This document shows positions 52,169 to 62,506 of a stretch of 64,000 nucleotides of DNA, piece after piece; position 1 is the first letter of the stretch, and each line of letters starts with the position of its first letter. The notes beneath the pieces were generated by a model. The model ran no database searches. It saw only the letters and a list, made by a program, of their open reading frames with translations, and had not been told where the DNA came from. Position numbers and translations under genes: made by a program. This DNA comes from Asanoa iriomotensis (GTDB lineage: Bacteria > Actinomycetota > Actinomycetes > Mycobacteriales > Micromonosporaceae), in NCBI RefSeq assembly GCF_016862515.1, contig NZ_BONC01000027.1:41290-105289 (forward strand), given 5' to 3'.

Positions 52169-54613
52169 TCAGTTGACCTTGATCTTGACGGAAGTGCCGT
52201 TCTCCTCGAGCACCTTGATCTTCACTCCGACGGCCGGCAGCTTGACGCCGTGGTTCGGCAGCGCCGAGTCGAAGTAGTTCTTGGTGTCGTCGAAGACGGG
52301 GTTCGCCTCAACTCCGCGGATGTACATGGCCTGGTCGAAGTGGTGCAGGGTGAACGAGTCGCCCTTGCGGAGGCTGAACGGTGCGTCGTAGATCTGGACC
52401 CGGGTCCGCCACGGCAGGCCGTCGAGGCGGTAGAGGGTCTTCGGACGGGCGTCGACGTAGAGGTTGAGACCCTCACCGGGGTGCTCGCTCACGTTGTTGT
52501 CGCCCTGCGAGGTGTCCCAGTAGGAGACCAGCAGACCCGTCTGGTACGGGAAGTGGTCAACCCGGTCCTCGGTCGGCCGGTTGAAGTAGTACGGGCCGTA
52601 CTGCAGGTACTTGTCGTAGCTGACGTACGTCCGCCAACCGGCGATGTAGTAGTGCGGGTGCTGGGTGATGAACGTCGACTGGATGTTCTGGAAGCCGTCG
52701 ACGGTCCAGCCCATGTTGCCGGCCGCGTCACCGTCGGCGAACACCGTGGTGCTGCCGTTGGTGATGGCGACCTTGTCGACGAACAGACCGTTGGGCAGGT
52801 CGACGTTCGGGTTGCCGCGCTGCGCCGGGTCGGTCTCGTAGCGGAACCGCAGGCCGACCGTCTTGCTGGCGAACGCCGACAGGTCGAACGTCGCGTCGGT
52901 CCACGTCTCCTGGACACCGTCGATGCCAGCGCCACCCTCGGCCTCGGTGGCCGTGGTGATGTTGCCCTTGATCGGGACGAAGCCGGCCCCGGAGTCGACC
53001 TCGACGTACGCGAAGTCGCACGGGTCGGCGCCGCAGTCCTCGATGTCCCAGCGGGCCTTGAAGGTCAGCGTGGACGTGCCGGCGGGCAGGGTGACCTGAC
53101 GCGTCAGCGTGTGCGCGGCCGCGTTGGTCAGGTCGTCGGCGTCACCGCTCCACCACTGGTAGGTGCCGTCGGCGGGAGCACCGACCTGGTGGACGACGTC
53201 CTTGAGGCCGAGCGGAACGACCAGGGCCTGCGGCTTGTCGGAGTTGTATTCCTCCGGGCCGAGGGTCCAGGTGTCCTTGACGCCGGCCGGCGTCACCACG
53301 TAGTCGAGCCAGCCGAGCTGGAGCTTGTTCCAGGCGCCCAGGTCGCCGGCGCGGTCGCCGATGAACTGCTCGCCCTTCGCGCCGAGGCGGCTCTGCGCCA
53401 TCAGCGTCCAGTACTCGTTGGGGTTGTCGCCCTGGCCGGTGGTGTCGTAGTCGTCCGGCAGACCGAGGTCGTGCGAGTACTCGTGGTAGAAGACGCTCCG
53501 ACCACCGTTCTCCGGCTGGATCGTGTAGTCGTAGATCCACACGCCACTGGTGCCGATCTGCGCGCCGCCGATCGGGAAGTCGACCGGGCCCTGACCGGTG
53601 CCCTGGAAGGCCGCCCAGCGGTGGCTCCAGATGGCGTCCTCACCCTGGTGCGGGTCACCGTCGGCCTGGTCGCCGCCGGAGTGGACGATCTGGAAGTGGT
53701 CGATGTAGCCGTCGGACTCGTTGAAGTTGCCGTCGCCGTCGTGGTCGTAGCGGTCCCACTCGTCGAAGCTCTTCAGCTCGGCGTTGACCTCGGCGGCCGG
53801 CCGGCCCTGGGCGAGCTGGTCGGCGTACCAGGCGTTGGCGGCGTCGCGGATGAGCGCCCAGGTGTTGCTGCAGACGTTGCCCTGGCACACGGCCGGGTCG
53901 TCGCCGGGCTGGCCGTCGCGCACCGGGTCGTTGGACCGGCCGTAGCGGGCCTCGTTGTAGGGCACCTTCACCCAGTTGGTGACCGTGCCGTCAACGGTGT
54001 AGCGACCCGACGACTGCGTCTCCATGTACTGCTTCAGCGACTCGTCGTTCTTGCCGGTGCCGAAGTACAGCTTCTGGAAGTGCTCCTGGTTGAAGTCGGG
54101 CTGCCAGATCGTGGAGTTGTCCTTCGCCCGGTTGGGCTCGGGGATCTGGTTGTGCAGCGGGCCCTCGAAGGTGGTGGGACCCGCGACGTTCGGGTTCATG
54201 TCCTTGTCGGGGTAGCTCGGGTGCCGCTGGTTCCCGAACTCGGTCAGGATGACGAAGATCTTGTCGGTCTTCTCCCGCTGCAGCTCGACGTACTGGTCGA
54301 CCTTGGTCTTGCCGGTCCGCTTCTGGGCGGCCTTGCTCAAGTCCTTCTGGCCGACCTTGACGACCTTGCTGCCGTTGACCATCTGCGGCGTGGCCTTGCC
54401 GGCGATCACGTCTTGAATCGCGGAGTCCCGCAGCTCGCGACGCTTCGACTCGAGCGGGTTGGAGAGTTCGTCCGAGACCAGTTGGGGCTCGGACTGCGTG
54501 GGGGCGTTCGCCGCCGCCTGCATAGGCGTCTGGCCGAGCGCCGCACCGCTCAGCGCGAAGCTGGTTGTCGCGGCCAGCGACAGACCTAGCAGCCCCACTG
54601 CGACTTTGCGCAC
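52169..54613 (-). CDS. M6-family secreted metalloprotease (immune inhibitor A-like)
   Basis: An 814-residue secreted protease. Residues 1-28 are a signal peptide. A propeptide reaches about residue 110, and the catalytic domain contains H377-E-Y-S-H381 followed by D-L-G-L-P-D, the zinc site of the M6 family. The C-terminal half has beta domains of the immune-inhibitor A type (a VEG/MAM-like region) with a Cys pair in DCGADPC. InhA of Bacillus degrades host antimicrobial peptides; here a saprophytic or antagonistic role is more likely (inference). GTG 54613 has GGAGG seven bases ahead; longer starts would run through the promoter. Confidence 0.93.
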   Translation of the reverse strand: MRKVAVGLLGLSLAATTSFALSGAALGQTPMQAAANAPTQSEPQLVSDELSNPLESKRRELRDSAIQDVIAGKATPQMVNGSKVVKVGQKDLSKAAQKRTGKTKVDQYVELQREKTDKIFVILTEFGNQRHPSYPDKDMNPNVAGPTTFEGPLHNQIPEPNRAKDNSTIWQPDFNQEHFQKLYFGTGKNDESLKQYMETQSSGRYTVDGTVTNWVKVPYNEARYGRSNDPVRDGQPGDDPAVCQGNVCSNTWALIRDAANAWYADQLAQGRPAAEVNAELKSFDEWDRYDHDGDGNFNESDGYIDHFQIVHSGGDQADGDPHQGEDAIWSHRWAAFQGTGQGPVDFPIGGAQIGTSGVWIYDYTIQPENGGRSVFYHEYSHDLGLPDDYDTTGQGDNPNEYWTLMAQSRLGAKGEQFIGDRAGDLGAWNKLQLGWLDYVVTPAGVKDTWTLGPEEYNSDKPQALVVPLGLKDVVHQVGAPADGTYQWWSGDADDLTNAAAHTLTRQVTLPAGTSTLTFKARWDIEDCGADPCDFAYVEVDSGAGFVPIKGNITTATEAEGGAGIDGVQETWTDATFDLSAFASKTVGLRFRYETDPAQRGNPNVDLPNGLFVDKVAITNGSTTVFADGDAAGNMGWTVDGFQNIQSTFITQHPHYYIAGWRTYVSYDKYLQYGPYYFNRPTEDRVDHFPYQTGLLVSYWDTSQGDNNVSEHPGEGLNLYVDARPKTLYRLDGLPWRTRVQIYDAPFSLRKGDSFTLHHFDQAMYIRGVEANPVFDDTKNYFDSALPNHGVKLPAVGVKIKVLEENGTSVKIKVN

Positions 54614-54669
54614 GTGGATACCTCCGGTGTGAGGGAGCCGTCCTCGGGGGGTAACGAGGGCGGACGATC

Positions 54670-54689
54670 TGGTCCCTAATGAGGGACCA
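54670..54689. promoter_or_regulatory. 20-bp palindrome at the M6 protease promoter
   Basis: TGGTCCCTAATGAGGGACCA has perfect 8-bp arms. On the minus strand TAGTTT (54701-54696) is a TANNNT -10, so the palindrome overlaps the expected transcript start and is a good repressor site. The flanking gap 54614-54803 holds no gene. Confidence 0.55.
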
Positions 54690-54803
54690 AAGAGGAAACT
54701 AAGCATTACTGGGGCCGGAGGGAAGCGGGGCGCGTCGATTTATTTCAAAAATCTTGGCGGGCGGGGCACCCACCGTCACATAGATGCCCGCTACCTGGAT
54801 GCA

Positions 54804-54839
54804 GAAGCGGGCGAACCCAACACAGGGTCCGCCCGCTTC
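54804..54839 (-). terminator. Terminator after acs
   Basis: Arms 54804-54818 and 54825-54839 pair over 15 bp with one mismatch around a six-base loop. It lies 17 bases beyond the acs stop. There is no T-run on the minus side, as is common for actinobacterial terminators. Confidence 0.75.
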
Positions 54840-54855
54840 TTTCGTGTCGCGTCGT

Positions 54856-56820
<1,965 letters not shown>

Positions 56821-56859
56821 CGTCACGCTCCCTGCGCCGGGGTTGGGGGTCTGTCGAGA

Positions 56860-56865
56860 AATCTA
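56860..56865 (-). promoter_or_regulatory. Probable acs -10 hexamer TAGATT
   Basis: On the minus strand TAGATT fits TANNNT and would give a leader of about 33 bases with a GGGAG ribosome site. Confidence 0.45.
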
Positions 56866-57013
56866 GTGTCCGGGCCGCCTGGGCTGGGAGGGCTCGGTGG
56901 GGCGGTGCGCGCGCCGAGTGAACTCGCACACGCGCCGATGGGCCGGGCGGCGTGCGTACCTGTTCGAATCTTGCCATCTCCGCGCGCTTTCGCGCATCCG
57001 CTGCGCGCTCCGA

Positions 57014-57019
57014 TAGCGT
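57014..57019 (+). promoter_or_regulatory. Probable -10 hexamer TAGCGT of leaderless Fic-like gene
   Basis: TAGCGT fits TANNNT and ends seven bases before the GTG at 57027; there is no ribosome site. Confidence 0.5.
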
Positions 57020-57026
57020 TGTCTCC

Positions 57027-57779
57027 GTGCTAGCTGATCCCTTGGCCCCGTTGCTGGAGCTCGCCGACGTGCAGGACGCTCTGGGCGACGCGCGGGAAGC
57101 CGTTGATGCCGCGATGCGGCATCGGGCATTGCGCCGGCAGGGTGGTGCGGTCGCGGCCGAGATCAGCCTGCGGTCCGCGGTCGCTTCGGCGGCTTTGGCG
57201 GGGTACGCGCACGAGCGCGAGCAGGTGCGCGCCGGTGTGGTGACCGAGCCCGTGGTGCAGGGGTGCCTGCGGGTCGCGGCGGCGCTGCCGTCGCTGGTCG
57301 ACACCTGGCCGAAGGCGCCGCGGCAGGTGCTGGCGCGGTTGGACGTGCTGGCTTCGCGGGGGTCGGTGCCCGCAGCCGAGTTGGGGCATCCCGTTTCCGG
57401 TCCGGACGTGGGGCCGCGGTTGGACGCCTTGGCGTCGCTGGTCGCGGGCGGGACGTCGGCGCCACCGCTGGTGCTGGCGGCGGTCGTACACGGTGAGCTG
57501 TTGGCTTTGCAGCCTTTTGTCGGTGCTCCCGGGGTGGTGGCGCGGGCCGCGGCGCGGTTGACGCTGATGTCGTCGGGCTTCGACCCGCGTGGGCTGATCG
57601 CGCCCGAGGTGGGGCATTTGGCGCGGCAGCCGGAGTACGTCGGTGCGGCCGGCGCGTTCGCGACGGGTACGCCGGACGGGGTGCGGTCGTGGTTGCGGCA
57701 TTGCGCGCTGGCGGTTTCGCTGGGTGCCGCCGAGCTGACCTCCGTGGCCGAACAGACGTGGACGGCGCCTCAAGCCTGA
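57027..57779 (+). CDS. Degenerate Fic-like protein (Rv3662c-like position)
   Basis: A 250-residue, Ala/Val/Leu-rich soluble protein. The stretch VVHGELLALQPFVGAPG followed by VVAR (about 155-173) aligns with the Fic core HPFxxGNGRxxR: P163, F164, G169 and R173 remain, but the catalytic His is Q162 and the Asn is lost, so AMP transfer by the usual mechanism is not expected. Helices around it also look Fic-like. It lies between acs and the HAD gene, the position of an uncharacterised gene in mycobacteria and streptomycetes. Function unknown. Confidence 0.8.
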   Translation: MLADPLAPLLELADVQDALGDAREAVDAAMRHRALRRQGGAVAAEISLRSAVASAALAGYAHEREQVRAGVVTEPVVQGCLRVAAALPSLVDTWPKAPRQVLARLDVLASRGSVPAAELGHPVSGPDVGPRLDALASLVAGGTSAPPLVLAAVVHGELLALQPFVGAPGVVARAAARLTLMSSGFDPRGLIAPEVGHLARQPEYVGAAGAFATGTPDGVRSWLRHCALAVSLGAAELTSVAEQTWTAPQA

Positions 57780-57788
57780 GGCGCCGTC
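57761..57788 (+). terminator. Terminator overlapping the stop codon of the Fic-like gene
   Basis: A perfect 12-bp stem (57761-57772 with 57777-57788) and AGCC loop. The TGA stop at 57777-57779 forms part of the right arm. No T-run follows. The remaining gap to 57997 shows nothing. Confidence 0.7.
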
Positions 57789-57997
57789 ACTCACGTCCGG
57801 CCGGGTTACCAAGCGTGCACCTTGAGTCGTCTGCGGCGGTCCGAAGATCCGCCGGGACGCGCCTGCCGCGGCTGGTCGCGCGTGGGTGCCCGGTGGCCGT
57901 GCACGGAGCCCATTTTCATGGGGTCCGCACTCCCTTTTCTACGCCGATGACCGCTTGATCGGAAGCCTTTGCCCGGGTTGTGTCGTTTCTTCGTGTC

Positions 57998-58801
57998 TCA
58001 CGTTGCCGGGGCCGTGCGGGTGCGGCGGTGGCGGCCGTACCAGGCGATGCCGATCGCGACGCCCACGCCGACGCCGATCGCGGCGGCGGCCATCGGGACG
58101 GCCGGGCGCTCGCGCAGCCGCCGGCCGATCGGGATCGGGTGCCGGAACTCCAGCACCGGCCAGCCGTTGTCGCTGGCCAGGCGGCGCAGCGAGCGCACGG
58201 GGTTGACCGCGGTGGGGTGGCCGACGCACTCGAGCAGCGGGATGTCGGAGGTCGAGTCGGAGTAGGCGTAGCAGTCGGCCAGGTCGTAGCCGCGCTCCTT
58301 GGCCATCGCCTTGACCCCGTCGACCTTGGCCGAGCCGGCGGCGTAGAACTCGACCTCGCCGTTGTAGCGGCCGTCGGTGACACCCATCCGGGTGGCGATC
58401 ACGTCGGTGATGCCGAGGAGCGCGCCGATCGGCTTGACGATCTCCTCGCCGGAGGCCGAGACCAGGACCACGTCGCGGCCGGCCGCCTGGTGCTCGTCGA
58501 TCAGGGCGGCGGCCTCGGCGTAGATGTAGGGGTTGATCAGCTCGTGCAGCGTCTCGGTGACGATCTGCCCGACCTGGTCGACGGGCCAGCCTTTGCAGAG
58601 CGTAGCCAGGTAGTCACGGATCTTTGCCATCGACTGGTCGTCGGTGCCGCCCAGGCGGAACATCAGTTGCGCGTAGGCAGACTTGACGACGTCACGGCGC
58701 GTGATGAGCCCATCACGATAGAACGGACGACCGAACGCCAACGCGCTTGACTTGGCGATGACGGTCTTGTCCAGATCGAAAAACGCGGCGCTGCGGCCCA
58801 C
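57998..58801 (-). CDS. HAD-IB family phosphatase (SerB-like) with C-terminal membrane helix
   Basis: A 267-residue HAD hydrolase. FFDLDKT gives the nucleophile D9 and general acid D11; VLVSAS is motif II and the late block YAYSDSTSDIPLL carries the motif IV acids, with a Lys near residue 160 as motif III. A hydrophobic segment near residues 237-258 (IGVGVGVAIGIAWYG) may tether it to the membrane. HAD-IB members include phosphoserine and lyso-phospholipid phosphatases; the substrate is open. The GTG at 58801 follows TAGACT by seven bases, suggesting a leaderless mRNA. Confidence 0.88.
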   Translation of the reverse strand: MGRSAAFFDLDKTVIAKSSALAFGRPFYRDGLITRRDVVKSAYAQLMFRLGGTDDQSMAKIRDYLATLCKGWPVDQVGQIVTETLHELINPYIYAEAAALIDEHQAAGRDVVLVSASGEEIVKPIGALLGITDVIATRMGVTDGRYNGEVEFYAAGSAKVDGVKAMAKERGYDLADCYAYSDSTSDIPLLECVGHPTAVNPVRSLRRLASDNGWPVLEFRHPIPIGRRLRERPAVPMAAAAIGVGVGVAIGIAWYGRHRRTRTAPAT

Positions 58802-58808
58802 GATCGAA

Positions 58809-58814
58809 AGTCTA
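58809..58814 (-). promoter_or_regulatory. Probable -10 hexamer TAGACT of leaderless HAD gene
   Basis: On the minus strand TAGACT ends seven bases before the GTG start at 58801. Confidence 0.45.
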
Positions 58815-59018
58815 ATGTGCGGCGCGAAATGTGGTGGCCCGCCCGGGGTGGCCTACCGCATAGCCTGGTACAACTTGGTACCGCCCCTCCGACACGGCGA
58901 CCGATGTCACGGATCTTCATCGGCGTGTCGTGCGAGTTGGGGCAAACGCCACTCGACGCGCACCGCGCATATCAGGCATGCTAGTTGAGACACGATTTCC
59001 CGTCGTGTTTCCGACCCT

Positions 59019-59122
59019 CGGCGGTTGCACCCCCCGTAGCCGCTGAGTGGGTTCGGCTCGACCCCCCCGGAGCCGAACCTCAAGGCGACCCCCGTCTCCC
59101 CCCGACGGGGGTCGTCGTTTTT
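59019..59122 (+). ncRNA. 6C small RNA (B11-like)
   Basis: Three hairpins follow each other on the plus strand. The first (59019-59045) has a loop with six C (59030-59035), the second (59050-59079) a 10-bp stem with seven C (59062-59068), and the third (59086-59114) an 11-bp stem with loop TCCCCCC followed by TCGTTTTTC, an intrinsic terminator. C-runs of at least six in the hairpin loops define the 6C RNA family of Actinobacteria, and the mycobacterial member B11 lies between homologs of the same two flanking genes (ssd and the HAD gene). The 5' end is uncertain; a further small hairpin at 58990-59008 may belong to it or to the promoter region. Confidence 0.85.
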
Positions 59123-59169
59123 CGTCCGTCCTCTGTGGCGCATAGCATCCGCGGCCCGTTCGTGGCCGG

Positions 59170-59196
59170 TTGTCCACAGGTTCGCGGTTATCCACA
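59170..59196. promoter_or_regulatory. Pair of DnaA boxes upstream of ssd/tad
   Basis: TTGTCCACA (59170-59178) and TTATCCACA (59188-59196) stand on one strand with starts 18 bp apart, 85 bases before the ssd start. The pairing equals that at 41020-41046 with the order of the two boxes exchanged. Confidence 0.65.
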
Positions 59197-59280
59197 GCGT
59201 TCCGCTTTGGCACGTGTGGGTCTCGCCGACTGACGGAAGGTGTGTGGGTCCTGCCCGCCCCTCTCGTGGAGGCCCTCGCG

Positions 59281-60354
59281 ATGTCCGCTGTTCGTTTCCG
59301 TCTGCCGCTGGTCGTGACGGCCGACACTGATCTGCTCGAGGAACTGCTGCGGATCGCGGCGGCCGCGGGCACGCAGGTCGACGTCGCGCCCGATGCTGTC
59401 GCCGCCCGGGCTCGTTGGTCCGGTGCACCGCTCGTGGTGGTCGGGGCCGACCAGGCCGCGGGCTGTGTCCACGCTCGGCTGCCGCGCCGGCAGCGGGTGG
59501 TGCTGGCCGGGTGCGGTCCGGCGCCGGGTTTCGCGTCGGCGGAGTCGTTGGGTGCCGAATATGTGCTTCGCCTCCCTGAGGCCGAGGAGTGGCTGTTGCG
59601 TCGGTTCGGCGCGTTGTTCGGCGACGGCTCCGGTCGGGTGATCGCGGTGCTCGGCGGTCGGGGCGGCGCGGGGGCGAGCGTGCTTGCCGGTGCGTTGGCT
59701 GTGACCGCGGCTCGGGACGGGCGGCGGGCTCTGCTGGTCGATGGCGATCCGTTCGGGGGCGGCATCGAGCTGATGTTCGGGTGGGAGCAGGTTGACGGGC
59801 TGCGGTGGCCCGCGCTGGCCTCGACCGAGGGCGCGCTTGATCCGGTCGCGCTGGTGCGGTCGCTGCCGGCGCGCGGTGACCTGGTGATGGTGTCGTTCGA
59901 TCGGGGCGCGCCGTTGTCGTTGCCTCCCGCCGCGATGGCCGCCGTGCTCGACGCTGGGCGGCGGGCGCGGGACGTGGTCGTGGTCGACCTGCCGCGACGG
60001 CTCGACGACGCCGCCGTCGCCGCGTTGCAGGGGGCCGACCACACGCTGTTGGTTGTGCCGGCCGAGCTGCGGGCCACGGCGGCGGCCGGGCAGGTGGCCA
60101 AGGCGGTCGCGTTGCATTGCGCGTCTGCGTCCGTGGTTGTCCGCGGGCCGGCGCCGGGCAAGTTGTCCGCCGCTGAGGTGGCGGAGGCGGTCGGGTTTCC
60201 GTTGGCTGGGTTGCTGGAGTCCGAGCCGGGGCTGGTTCGGAGTCTGGAACGCGGAGATGCGCCGGCGTCGGGTGGGCGTGGGCCGCTGGCCTCGCTGTGC
60301 CGGCGGGTGCTGGCCGACGTTTTCGCCTCGTCTTCCTCGGCGGTGGCGGCATGA
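59281..60354 (+). CDS. ssd: Septum-site-determining/TadZ-like ATPase-fold protein Ssd
   Basis: A 357-residue MinD/CpaE-fold protein resembling Rv3660c (Ssd). Residues 1-110 form a receiver-like N-terminal region and 118-330 the ParA/MinD domain. The deviant Walker A reads G-R127-G-G-A-G-A132-S: the signature Lys is Arg and the P-loop Lys is Ala, so ATP hydrolysis is doubtful. DGDPFGGGIE and VVVDLPRRLDD correspond to the later switch motifs. TadZ/CpaE proteins place Tad pili at cell poles; Ssd affects septation in mycobacteria. ATG 59281 has GGAGG eight bases ahead. It heads the tad operon and overlaps tadA. Confidence 0.87.
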   Translation: MSAVRFRLPLVVTADTDLLEELLRIAAAAGTQVDVAPDAVAARARWSGAPLVVVGADQAAGCVHARLPRRQRVVLAGCGPAPGFASAESLGAEYVLRLPEAEEWLLRRFGALFGDGSGRVIAVLGGRGGAGASVLAGALAVTAARDGRRALLVDGDPFGGGIELMFGWEQVDGLRWPALASTEGALDPVALVRSLPARGDLVMVSFDRGAPLSLPPAAMAAVLDAGRRARDVVVVDLPRRLDDAAVAALQGADHTLLVVPAELRATAAAGQVAKAVALHCASASVVVRGPAPGKLSAAEVAEAVGFPLAGLLESEPGLVRSLERGDAPASGGRGPLASLCRRVLADVFASSSSAVAA

Positions 60355-61571
60355 CGACGGCGTTGCCGGCCAACCCGCCGCCTTACGGTGCGGCCGATGT
60401 GGCTGGCCGGGTGCGGCGGCGGTTCGCGGCGGGTCGCGACGAGGTGAGCCCGGCCGCCGTGGTGGCCGCGGTGCGGGAGACGGAGCGGGCCGGCGGTGCG
60501 GTGCTCGGCGACCGCGACGTGCTGCGGCTGGCCGCCCGGGTGCACGACGATCTCGTCGGTGCCGGGCCGTTGGGTCCGTTGCTGTCGGATCCCGATGTGA
60601 CCGACGTCCTGGTCAACGCGACCGAGGTGTGGGCTGACCGGGGTCAGGGGCTGCGGCGGGAGCGGGTGGTCCTGGCCTCGCCCGACGCGGTGCGCCGGCT
60701 GGCACAGCGACTGGTGGGTGCGGCCGGTCGGCGGCTCGACGACGGCGCTCCCTATGCGGACGCGGTCCTGCCCGACGGCACCCGGTTGCACGCCGTGCTG
60801 CCGCCGGTGGGCACCGGCGGGCCATATCTGTCGCTGCGCACGTTCCGCCGGCGCCCTTACACGCTGGCCGACCTGGTGGCCCGCGGCACGGTGCCGGCGC
60901 CGGTCGCCGACCTGCTGGCGGCGGTGGTCGCGGCCCGGTTGGCATATCTGGTCGTCGGTGGCACGGGCTCGGGCAAGACAACGCTGCTCAACACGCTGAT
61001 CGAGCTGGTGCCGCGGGACGAGCGGATCGTGCTGGTCGAAGACGCGGCGGAGCTGCGGCCCGCTCACCCGCACGTGGTGAGCCTGCAATGTCGAGTGTCC
61101 AACGTGGAGAACCGCGGCGAGGTCGAGATGACCGACCTGGTTCGCCAGGCGTTGCGGATGCGCCCCGACCGGCTGATCGTGGGCGAGTGCCGGGGTGCTG
61201 AGATCGTGGATCTCCTGCGCGCCCTCAACACCGGCCACGAGGGCGGTGCCGGCACCCTGCACGCCAACGCGATCTCCGACGTGCCCGCGCGGTTGGAGGC
61301 GCTGGGCTTGTTGGGCGGCTTGCCCCGGGTCGCGCTGCACGCCCAGATGGCGGCGGCTCTGCAGGTGGTCCTGCACATGCGGCGCACGACGTCGGGCCGC
61401 GTGCTGGAGACGGTGGGGCTCGTGGTCGCGGAAGGTCCGGACCGCTTCGTCACCGTGCAGCCGGTCTGGGACCGCGCCGCGGGCTTGTCGGCCGCGGCGG
61501 GCGACCTGGCGTCGTTGCTGGCGTCGCGCGGCGTCCGGGTCCCGGAGATCCTGTGGCCCGGTGCGCGATGA
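60351..61571 (+). CDS. tadA: Tad pilus assembly ATPase TadA (CpaF family)
   Basis: A 406-residue secretion ATPase. Walker A is G203-GTGSGKT-T211, the Asp box lies in VLVEDAAELRP, Walker B in DRLIVGECRG, and the His box near GTLHAN. An N-terminal helical domain (about 1-100) precedes it. It powers assembly and retraction of Flp-type pili. The ATG overlaps the ssd stop and the stop overlaps tadB. Confidence 0.94.
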   Translation: MTTALPANPPPYGAADVAGRVRRRFAAGRDEVSPAAVVAAVRETERAGGAVLGDRDVLRLAARVHDDLVGAGPLGPLLSDPDVTDVLVNATEVWADRGQGLRRERVVLASPDAVRRLAQRLVGAAGRRLDDGAPYADAVLPDGTRLHAVLPPVGTGGPYLSLRTFRRRPYTLADLVARGTVPAPVADLLAAVVAARLAYLVVGGTGSGKTTLLNTLIELVPRDERIVLVEDAAELRPAHPHVVSLQCRVSNVENRGEVEMTDLVRQALRMRPDRLIVGECRGAEIVDLLRALNTGHEGGAGTLHANAISDVPARLEALGLLGGLPRVALHAQMAAALQVVLHMRRTTSGRVLETVGLVVAEGPDRFVTVQPVWDRAAGLSAAAGDLASLLASRGVRVPEILWPGAR

Positions 61572-62506
61572 CCGCTGTCATCTTCCTCTCGGTGGCAGTT
61601 GCCGTCGTGCTGGTGATCGGGTTGCTGCGTGTCAGACGGTCGCGGGCTTTGCGGCGGCGGCAGCGATCCGTTCTGACGCCCGCTGCCGGGCGTGCCCGTC
61701 GGTCGTCTCTTCGGCCGTCGCGGATGCTGGTGCTTTCGTCTGTCGTGTCAGGGCCGCGGTGGCGGCCCGTTTCGCTGGCGCTTATCGCCGGGGCGTCGGT
61801 GGGATTTCTTGCTGGCGGTGCGGTCGCGGCGACGGCGTTGGGTGCCTACGGGGTGGTGGCCGTGGTGCTGCTGCGGCGTCGCCGGTTGGCCGCGGCTCGT
61901 CGCGCGGCCAGGTCGGCGCTGCTCGACCGGTTGACAGGGTTGGCCGCCGATCTTCGTGCCGGCGTCCCGATCCAGGCGGCGGCAAGGGATTCCGCTCTGG
62001 TCGGCGAAGCGGACGGGTTGACCGCGGCTCGTGGCGGGGCCAGGTCGGTGCTGCCTGACCGGCTGACGGGGTTGGCCGCGGACCTTCGTGCCGGCGTCCC
62101 GATCCAGGCGGCGGCAAGGGATTCCGCACTGGTCGGCGAATCGGGCGGGTTGACCGCTCTGGCCGGCGGAGCGGGCGGGTTGACCGCGTTGGCCGGCGCG
62201 GCGGTGGCGTTGGCCGAGCGCACGGGTGCGCCGTTGGCGGAGCTCATCGATCGGATCGAGGCCGACGCCCGGGCCGGGGACCGCGCGCGGGCCGCGGCGA
62301 TCGCGCAGGCGGCGGGCGCACAGGCCACTGCGCTGCTCCTCGCCGCCTTGCCGGTGGGTGGGTTGGCGCTCGGCTACGCGATCGGCGCTGATCCGCTGGC
62401 GATCCTGCTGGGCACGCCACTCGGTGCGATCTGCGCTCTCTGCGGCGTCGTCCTGCAGATCCTCGGCCTCGTCTGGTCGCAACGCCTGCAGCCGAGGCTG
62501 CCATGA
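61568..62506 (+). CDS. tadB: Tad pilus inner-membrane protein TadB, with internal 44-residue duplication
   Basis: A 312-residue GspF-type protein with helices near 2-20, 60-105 and 255-305. The cytoplasmic GspF part (DRLTGLAADLRAGVPIQAAA) is duplicated: a 44-residue unit occurs twice in a row, then a partial Gly/Ala/Leu echo. This makes it longer than a single unit would be. Together with TadC it forms the platform that TadA works on. ATG overlaps tadA. Confidence 0.88.
   Translation: MTAVIFLSVAVAVVLVIGLLRVRRSRALRRRQRSVLTPAAGRARRSSLRPSRMLVLSSVVSGPRWRPVSLALIAGASVGFLAGGAVAATALGAYGVVAVVLLRRRRLAAARRAARSALLDRLTGLAADLRAGVPIQAAARDSALVGEADGLTAARGGARSVLPDRLTGLAADLRAGVPIQAAARDSALVGESGGLTALAGGAGGLTALAGAAVALAERTGAPLAELIDRIEADARAGDRARAAAIAQAAGAQATALLLAALPVGGLALGYAIGADPLAILLGTPLGAICALCGVVLQILGLVWSQRLQPRLP
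61891..62154 (+). repeat. 132-bp tandem duplication inside tadB
   Basis: Units at 61891-62022 and 62023-62154 are highly similar at the DNA level, with long identical stretches including synonymous sites, and keep the frame (44 codons). This points to a recent duplication. Confidence 0.88.
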
